Origin: an archaeon
GTDB lineage: Archaea; Asgardarchaeota; Thorarchaeia; Thorarchaeales; Thorarchaeaceae
Length of the DNA: 63,871 bases
Direction of reading: 5' to 3'
Assembly (NCBI GenBank): GCA_024276825.1
Contig: JAJRWI010000025.1
Span: 1 to 63,871 of the forward strand
Shown here: piece after piece, positions 59,883 through 63,871 of the stretch
Position numbering within the stretch: position 1 is the first letter of the stretch
Layout of the letters: the number at the start of each line of letters is the position of its first letter
Position numbers and translations under genes: made by a program
The notes under the pieces: model-generated
Seen by the model: only the letters and a program-made list of their open reading frames with translations
Told to the model about the DNA's origin: nothing
The model's database searches: none

Positions 59883-61163
59883 TCATTGCCATCTAACCGA
59901 TGCAAGAAAAACAGGTATCTCCTTTTTGTCAAGCAGAAAGATTCTATCAAGATGTTTTGGTTTTTTCCCTGATTTATAACCCCATTTTACTTCAAATCCA
60001 ATCTGTTTATCATTAATGATGCATACCGAATCAACTTCAGATGTATTTCTCCAGAAAAACACATTGCTAACTCTTGAAAGATGGGAAACAACAATAGATT
60101 CTACAATAGTTTCATCCAGAATTTGAGCTCCCGTATATGCTCCGAATGCTTGATAAATAGAGGGATCAGTTATGTGAATTTTCTTGTTTTTTCGATAGAG
60201 AATTTTGAAATCAGGTGAGATTATATTGAGCGCCCTGACAACAAAGAGATTTTCAAGTGTTTCAACATAAGATTGAGCAGTATGAGGGGAATTCAGGGAT
60301 GTATCCCTAGCAATCCCCAACCAGCTTACAGGCTGAACTCTTGCCTTCAGAATAAATGCAATTATTTCTTTCATGTATCTGTCGCTTCTACCAGTTTTTC
60401 TCCAATCCCCTCTGAGCCAGTCGAGATATATTTTGAGAGTTCTTGTTGTGACTCTTCCCTTCTCAAAGAATTCTATAGATGGAATGGGAAATCCGCCTGT
60501 TTTCAAATATTTGGTAAATAGTTCCAAGAGTTTTTCAGAAAATATTCTGTTTGCATTCACGCAATTTGTTACTCCATCTAGATCGTTCAGCCTTGTTTTT
60601 TTAAGTTCAAGCCCACCGAAAATTTCAGTATATTCTCCAAAGCTAAGAGGATGAAGAATTAGGTCTTTGCCTTCCCCTCTTCTTCCAGGGAATAATTCTT
60701 TTTGCTTAAGAAGATCAATACTTGCGGAACCCGTTACCAGAACCACATCGTTCTTCAACACCCTCTTATCAATTCTGGACTTTATTGATCTCCACCAGTC
60801 CTCAACAAATGTTATTTCATCCAAGATTATCACGGATTTTTTTATCCCCAACTCCCGTCTTGCGGAAAAATAACTGTCAAGTAATTCCCCAAGCTCTCTG
60901 TAATCTATAATCTCATCGCATGAATAGTAGAATATTGATTTTGGATCCCATCCCGATTTAAGAAGTCTGTGGATGAATATTTTTAGTGCTGTTGTCTTGC
61001 CCACCTGCCTTGCACCTATGAGAAAATATAGCGCGAATTTTTCTGTTGAGATCTTATCGATTATTTCTGGTGTCCACTTGATTTTAGATGCTCTCCACTC
61101 TTCATATATGTCATCAGGTTCTTTCATCCACCAAGGATTCTGGCTTTCCATTTGCAATGGCAT
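59883..61163 (-). CDS. AAA ATPase with C-terminal DUF4143 domain
   Basis: 426 aa. Walker A LIGARQVGKTTALKIF, Walker B KSVIILDEITFVEDWW, sensor VLVTGSASIDLL, then GEYTEIFGG. The C-terminal DUF4143 has IHITDPSIYQAFGAY and, near the end, SEVDSVCIINDKQIGFEVKW, the nuclease-like D-x(n)-E-x-K. Common archaeal and bacterial family of unknown role. AT-rich compared with the methyltransferase. ATG 61163 or 61151. Confidence 0.88.
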   Translation of the reverse strand: MPLQMESQNPWWMKEPDDIYEEWRASKIKWTPEIIDKISTEKFALYFLIGARQVGKTTALKIFIHRLLKSGWDPKSIFYYSCDEIIDYRELGELLDSYFSARRELGIKKSVIILDEITFVEDWWRSIKSRIDKRVLKNDVVLVTGSASIDLLKQKELFPGRRGEGKDLILHPLSFGEYTEIFGGLELKKTRLNDLDGVTNCVNANRIFSEKLLELFTKYLKTGGFPIPSIEFFEKGRVTTRTLKIYLDWLRGDWRKTGRSDRYMKEIIAFILKARVQPVSWLGIARDTSLNSPHTAQSYVETLENLFVVRALNIISPDFKILYRKNKKIHITDPSIYQAFGAYTGAQILDETIVESIVVSHLSRVSNVFFWRNTSEVDSVCIINDKQIGFEVKWGYKSGKKPKHLDRIFLLDKKEIPVFLASVRWQ

Positions 61164-61299
61164 TGCAAATTACTATTTAAGAATTTTGCAATGATAATGC
61201 ATACCTAATTTCAACTACCAATTAAAACAATTTATTTTAAACGATGATTAGCAATGTAGAAATTCATGACTGATTGCAACCTTCATTTCATCTCTTCAT

Positions 61300-61486
61300 C
61301 GTTCATTGTAAGTTGGACATTCTTGGAAATCAGAGTCCAGTCCTTCCTGGAACGGCACAGGACTGCTTTTCATTTGTATGTTTTGTGTCACTCAATTTAG
61401 GATCATACATTTTTCAAGGGTTCTATCAGACATTTGTTTGAAGAGTGTCTAAGTTTGTCCCATTTCTCAGCATCTGTGCGCAACCC
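61300..61486. repeat. dispersed repeat, copy B (about 187 bp)
   Basis: Matches 13787-13968 from CGTTCATTGTAAGTTGGACA to GTGCGCAACCC with about a dozen substitutions plus small indels. On the minus strand its right half encodes the last about 28 residues of the secreted pseudogene (61403-61828) and its left half is that gene's downstream region, including the inverted repeat AGTCC / GGACT around 61336-61372. Confidence 0.8.
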
Positions 61487-61828
61487 CCATTCCATTGTCC
61501 CACTCACAGAATCCCCGTGCGTACTCATTAGGTATTCCAGTTGTTTCAGTAACATAGTGATGAATATTATATAGTAATGTCCAAGCCCAGCATAAGTTGA
61601 AACCAAGTCCCAAGAGTCACTAAGAAGACACTTCCCATAAGATGTATACGAGTTCACATCTACAAAGTAATCAAGCTATCCTGCAAGTGAATCGGTTATC
61701 GCATCCCTCATTTCATGTTGGAAGTGTCCTTCTGTATGAATTGTAGTTGCATCGACTTGAACTATTGTTAAACCAATTATTGCGAAAACAAGCAGGGATA
61801 CTCCTATTGATTTAGAAATATATTTCAT
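61403..61828 (-). pseudogene. secreted small protein gene with in-frame TAG
   Basis: From ATG 61826-61828: MKYISKSIGVSLLVFAIIGL and TIVQVDA form a signal peptide; codon 51 (61676-61678) is TAG. The same frame then reads LDYFVDVNSYTSYGKCLLSD, LVSTYAGLGHYYIIFI and ends GLRTDAEKWDKLRHSSNK, CLIEPLKNV. Two cysteines lie in the mature part. Copy A at 13.8 kb preserves only the last about 29 codons of a paralogue, with synonymous changes (AAT/AAC, TTG/CTG). An amber nonsense mutation is simplest; pyrrolysine readthrough cannot be excluded. No family recognised. Confidence 0.55.
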
Positions 61829-62237
61829 TTTTAATGATCCCTCTCAGGAGTATCTGATATAGCATAAAGAGTAATTGCATTCACGAGAGTATATTGGTCC
61901 CACATATCAGAACTTCCCCAATACATTTGAGGTTAATAGGTGATAATTAGTAATTAACCTCCAATTTCATCAATTGAACTTTATTTTATTGGTTTTATTA
62001 TTCTTGTTAATGCAGCATCGTGTTATTTTAGAAACATTATTAGAAATGAGTTAATTATGGTTATTAAATATACAAAATATTTAATGGGATAATAGAAGAC
62101 GGTAAGATTTCTATGTGCATTAATAATTGCCATTTGGATTTGAAAAAAAACAATGAATTAATGCAATCTTGTCCCCTTATAGCATATTCTGGCAAATTGG
62201 AAAGCAATATCAGTCACCGATATATTAGAATGATATT
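61829..62237. other. AT-rich intergenic region
   Basis: 409 bp, clearly more AT-rich than the flanks. It probably contains the promoter of the secreted pseudogene and of the ferredoxin-like gene; TATATTAG at 62220-62227, 11 nt before the ATG at 62238, is too near to be its TATA box. I see no gene, RNA or repeat in it. Confidence 0.4.
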
Positions 62238-63056
62238 ATGACAAGACCTCTCTGGTTTGTGGAGATGCTGAAGAGGGCATTTCCAGCAAAGCACCTTCTC
62301 GCAAAGATCACACTCATCCCGTTCTTTGGAGGGGTCATTGAGAGGTTTTTCTTTGCCAATGATCACATAATCTATCTTCCAATGGACAATGTTGTCAATA
62401 TTCAGGTCAATCAAAACCTGGAACAGTCAGGGGAGATGGTATTGCCATCGGACATTGTCCATAGGATGATTGACAAAGCGAACTTCATTTGGATGATGAG
62501 CTTCTGCATCTGTCGAGTCGCCAATCACTGTACGGACTATCCCCAAGGGTATGGCTGCCTGTTCATGGGCGAGGCTGCTAGAGGTATCAATCCAGACCTT
62601 GGAAGAGAGGTTTCCAGAGCAGAGGCACATGAATACATCAGGAATGCGGCAAAGGCGGGACTTGTTCATATGATTGGGAGAAATAAGATCGATACTATGT
62701 GGCTGGGTGTTGGCCCCGGCGATAGGCTACTAACAGTATGTAATTGTTGTCCATGTTGCTGTCTATGGACAATCCTCCCTGATCTGCATCCAGATATTGC
62801 AAAAAAGGTTTCGAGAATGCCAGGAGTAAGTGTGAATGTCAATGATGGATGCTCTGGGTGCGGTGAGTGTATAAATGTCTGCTTTGTCAATGCAATCTCA
62901 ATGATTAACAATAAGGCAGTCATCAGTGATGAGTGCAGAGGATGCGGGCGTTGTTTTCAAGTCTGTCCGGTCAATGCAATTAAGATTAGATATGACAATT
63001 TAGATGGCCCCACAAAATCAATTGATCAGTTGACTCGCAGGGTTGATGTCACTTAG
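62238..63056 (+). CDS. cysteine-rich 4Fe-4S protein with unusual N-terminal domain
   Basis: 272 aa. C-terminal 60 residues hold two [4Fe-4S] motifs, CSGCGECINVC and CRGCGRCFQVCPVNA. Before them are FCICRVANHC with GYGCLFMGEAARG, and CNCCPCCCLW, a second cysteine-dense block (six Cys in eight residues). The layout FCICR - GCLFMG - CNCC - ferredoxin is a known but uncharacterised ferredoxin-like family in anaerobes. Likely an electron carrier in the cytosol, though the N-terminus (AKITLIPFFGG) could touch the membrane. Probably single-gene. Confidence 0.8.
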   Translation: MTRPLWFVEMLKRAFPAKHLLAKITLIPFFGGVIERFFFANDHIIYLPMDNVVNIQVNQNLEQSGEMVLPSDIVHRMIDKANFIWMMSFCICRVANHCTDYPQGYGCLFMGEAARGINPDLGREVSRAEAHEYIRNAAKAGLVHMIGRNKIDTMWLGVGPGDRLLTVCNCCPCCCLWTILPDLHPDIAKKVSRMPGVSVNVNDGCSGCGECINVCFVNAISMINNKAVISDECRGCGRCFQVCPVNAIKIRYDNLDGPTKSIDQLTRRVDVT

Positions 63057-63179
63057 TCTTGCAGAACTTGACCTTACAGTTCGGCAAAAGAGTGATGTTC
63101 AGATTGACTGATCCATCACTCAAAGGTGACCTGAAGTCTACCATCTTACTGAGCTCCGAGTTAATTCATATCAGACTTC

Positions 63180-63871
63180 TTACTCAAAGACATCGGTTGA
63201 GAGATAGCGTTCCCCAGTATCAGGGACAATCGCAAGAAGACGCTTTCTGCCACCGACTTCTTTAGCTATCTTCAACATGGTTGCTACTGCAGCACCAGAT
63301 GACACTCCTGCAAAAATCCCTTCTTTCCTAGCAAGCTGTCGTGCTGCCGAAACTGAGTCAGCATAATTCACTGTACGAATCTCATCAATCACATCAAGAT
63401 CTAGTACGCTCGGAACAAATCCAGCTCCGATTCCCTGTATCTTATGTGGTCCGCTTCGGTTCATTGAGAGTACTGGAGACTCCTCAGGCTCAACAGCAAT
63501 GATTCGAACTTCTGGAAACTCCCTCTTCAAGACTGGAGCAACACCAGTGATTGTGCCACCAGTGCCGACACCTGCAATGAAATAGTCCAGCTTGTCTTCA
63601 ACAGCCTCTATGATCTCTCTTGCAGTGGTTTCCCGATGAACTTGTGGGTTTGCTGGGTTCTCGAATTGTTGTGGGATGAAATAGGACTTAGGGTCTTGCG
63701 CAACGATTCTCTCAGCAACTTTCACAGCACCTGCCATTCCATCAGAGGCGGGACTAAGGACAAGCTCTGCACCCAAAGCAGTCAAAATACGTCGGCGTTC
63801 AATGCTCACTGTTTCGGGCATGACGAGAACAAGGGAGTACCCCTTTGCTGCCGCCACCATTGCCAGACCAA
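63180..63871 (-). CDS. cysK: cysteine synthase family enzyme, N-terminus beyond the window
   Basis: 5'-partial; the reading frame runs off the window at 63871. Visible C-terminal 230 residues: GLAMVAAAKGYSLVLVMPE, GAELVLSPA, then FIAGVGTGGTITGVAPVLK (PLP phosphate loop GTGGT), VEPEESPVLS, and FAGVSSGAAVATMLK with the Ser that binds the PLP ring nitrogen. The Schiff-base lysine lies beyond the end. Makes cysteine from O-acetyl- or O-phosphoserine and sulfide, or is a cystathionine synthase relative. It would supply Cys to the BshC-like step. Confidence 0.9.
   Translation of the reverse strand, partial: GLAMVAAAKGYSLVLVMPETVSIERRRILTALGAELVLSPASDGMAGAVKVAERIVAQDPKSYFIPQQFENPANPQVHRETTAREIIEAVEDKLDYFIAGVGTGGTITGVAPVLKREFPEVRIIAVEPEESPVLSMNRSGPHKIQGIGAGFVPSVLDLDVIDEIRTVNYADSVSAARQLARKEGIFAGVSSGAAVATMLKIAKEVGGRKRLLAIVPDTGERYLSTDVFE

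Noticed and set aside
61300..61486. CRISPR or IS element at the repeat
   Set aside because: Only two full copies 47 kb apart, no spacers, and no transposase gene within the repeat.

Overview
This 63.9 kb window reads as archaeal chromosome, most likely from an Asgard archaeon (Thorarchaeota-like; the lineage is inferred). Supporting signs are subunits of an A-type ATP synthase, a TrmI-type tRNA methyltransferase, an archaeal polyphosphate/ATP-NAD kinase-like protein (COG3199), TATA-like promoters close to start codons, and eukaryote-like proteins: a Rab-type small GTPase, a transporter fused to a longin-like domain, and a coiled-coil protein ending in a VASP-like actin-binding motif. No rRNA, tRNA or CRISPR array was seen. 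Protein families were recognised by eye only.

Layout. 0-8.3 kb: secreted beta-sandwich protein, folD and formate-tetrahydrofolate ligase, a divergent form IV RuBisCO-like gene, a dead vapBC pair, an FMN split-barrel protein and an FGGY kinase. 8.3-14 kb: AT-rich accessory patches with a GHKL ATPase plus STAS-like pair and an HD-hydrolase plus YwgA-like pair, then a broken DUF5714 gene that ends in a dispersed repeat. 14-24 kb: MFS-longin fusion, SAM hydrolase, COG3199 kinase, Rab-like GTPase, membrane proteins, alpha/beta hydrolase, phosphoglucosamine mutase and the VASP-like protein. 24-28 kb: bshB-like, bshA-like and bshC-like genes, a candidate bacillithiol-type thiol pathway. 28-36 kb: aminotransferase and pyrF around TGTACA boxes, Nudix, trmI, a winged-helix regulator with 10-bp operator-like repeats, and a large helical protein. 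36-42 kb: A-type ATPase subunits I, H, E, K and C in three transcription units, and an AtpZ-like protein, without the catalytic A/B subunits. 42-47 kb: LarA, a second FGGY kinase, GIY-YIG, a CruF-like membrane protein and two broken membrane-protein genes. 47-52.5 kb: MNT/HEPN and UPF0175/PIN toxin-antitoxin pairs, a tungsten aldehyde oxidoreductase and an AAA-DUF234 ATPase. 52.5-58.7 kb: a compact J-E-K-L-M-N membrane arm of a complex I/Mrp-like machine. 58.7-63.9 kb: orphan DNA methyltransferase, AAA-DUF4143 ATPase, a secreted-protein pseudogene carrying the second full repeat copy, a cysteine-rich ferredoxin-like protein and a partial cysteine synthase.

How genes may work together. GlmM makes glucosamine-1-phosphate, the route to UDP-GlcNAc; BshA would join UDP-GlcNAc to malate, BshB would deacetylate the product, BshC would add cysteine, and cysteine synthase (window end) makes cysteine. 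The antiporter-like membrane arm and the A-type ATPase are the energy-conserving part. FolD and formate-THF ligase form a folate one-carbon unit. At least six genes are interrupted by stops or frameshifts; two of the frameshifts lie in homopolymers and could be assembly errors.
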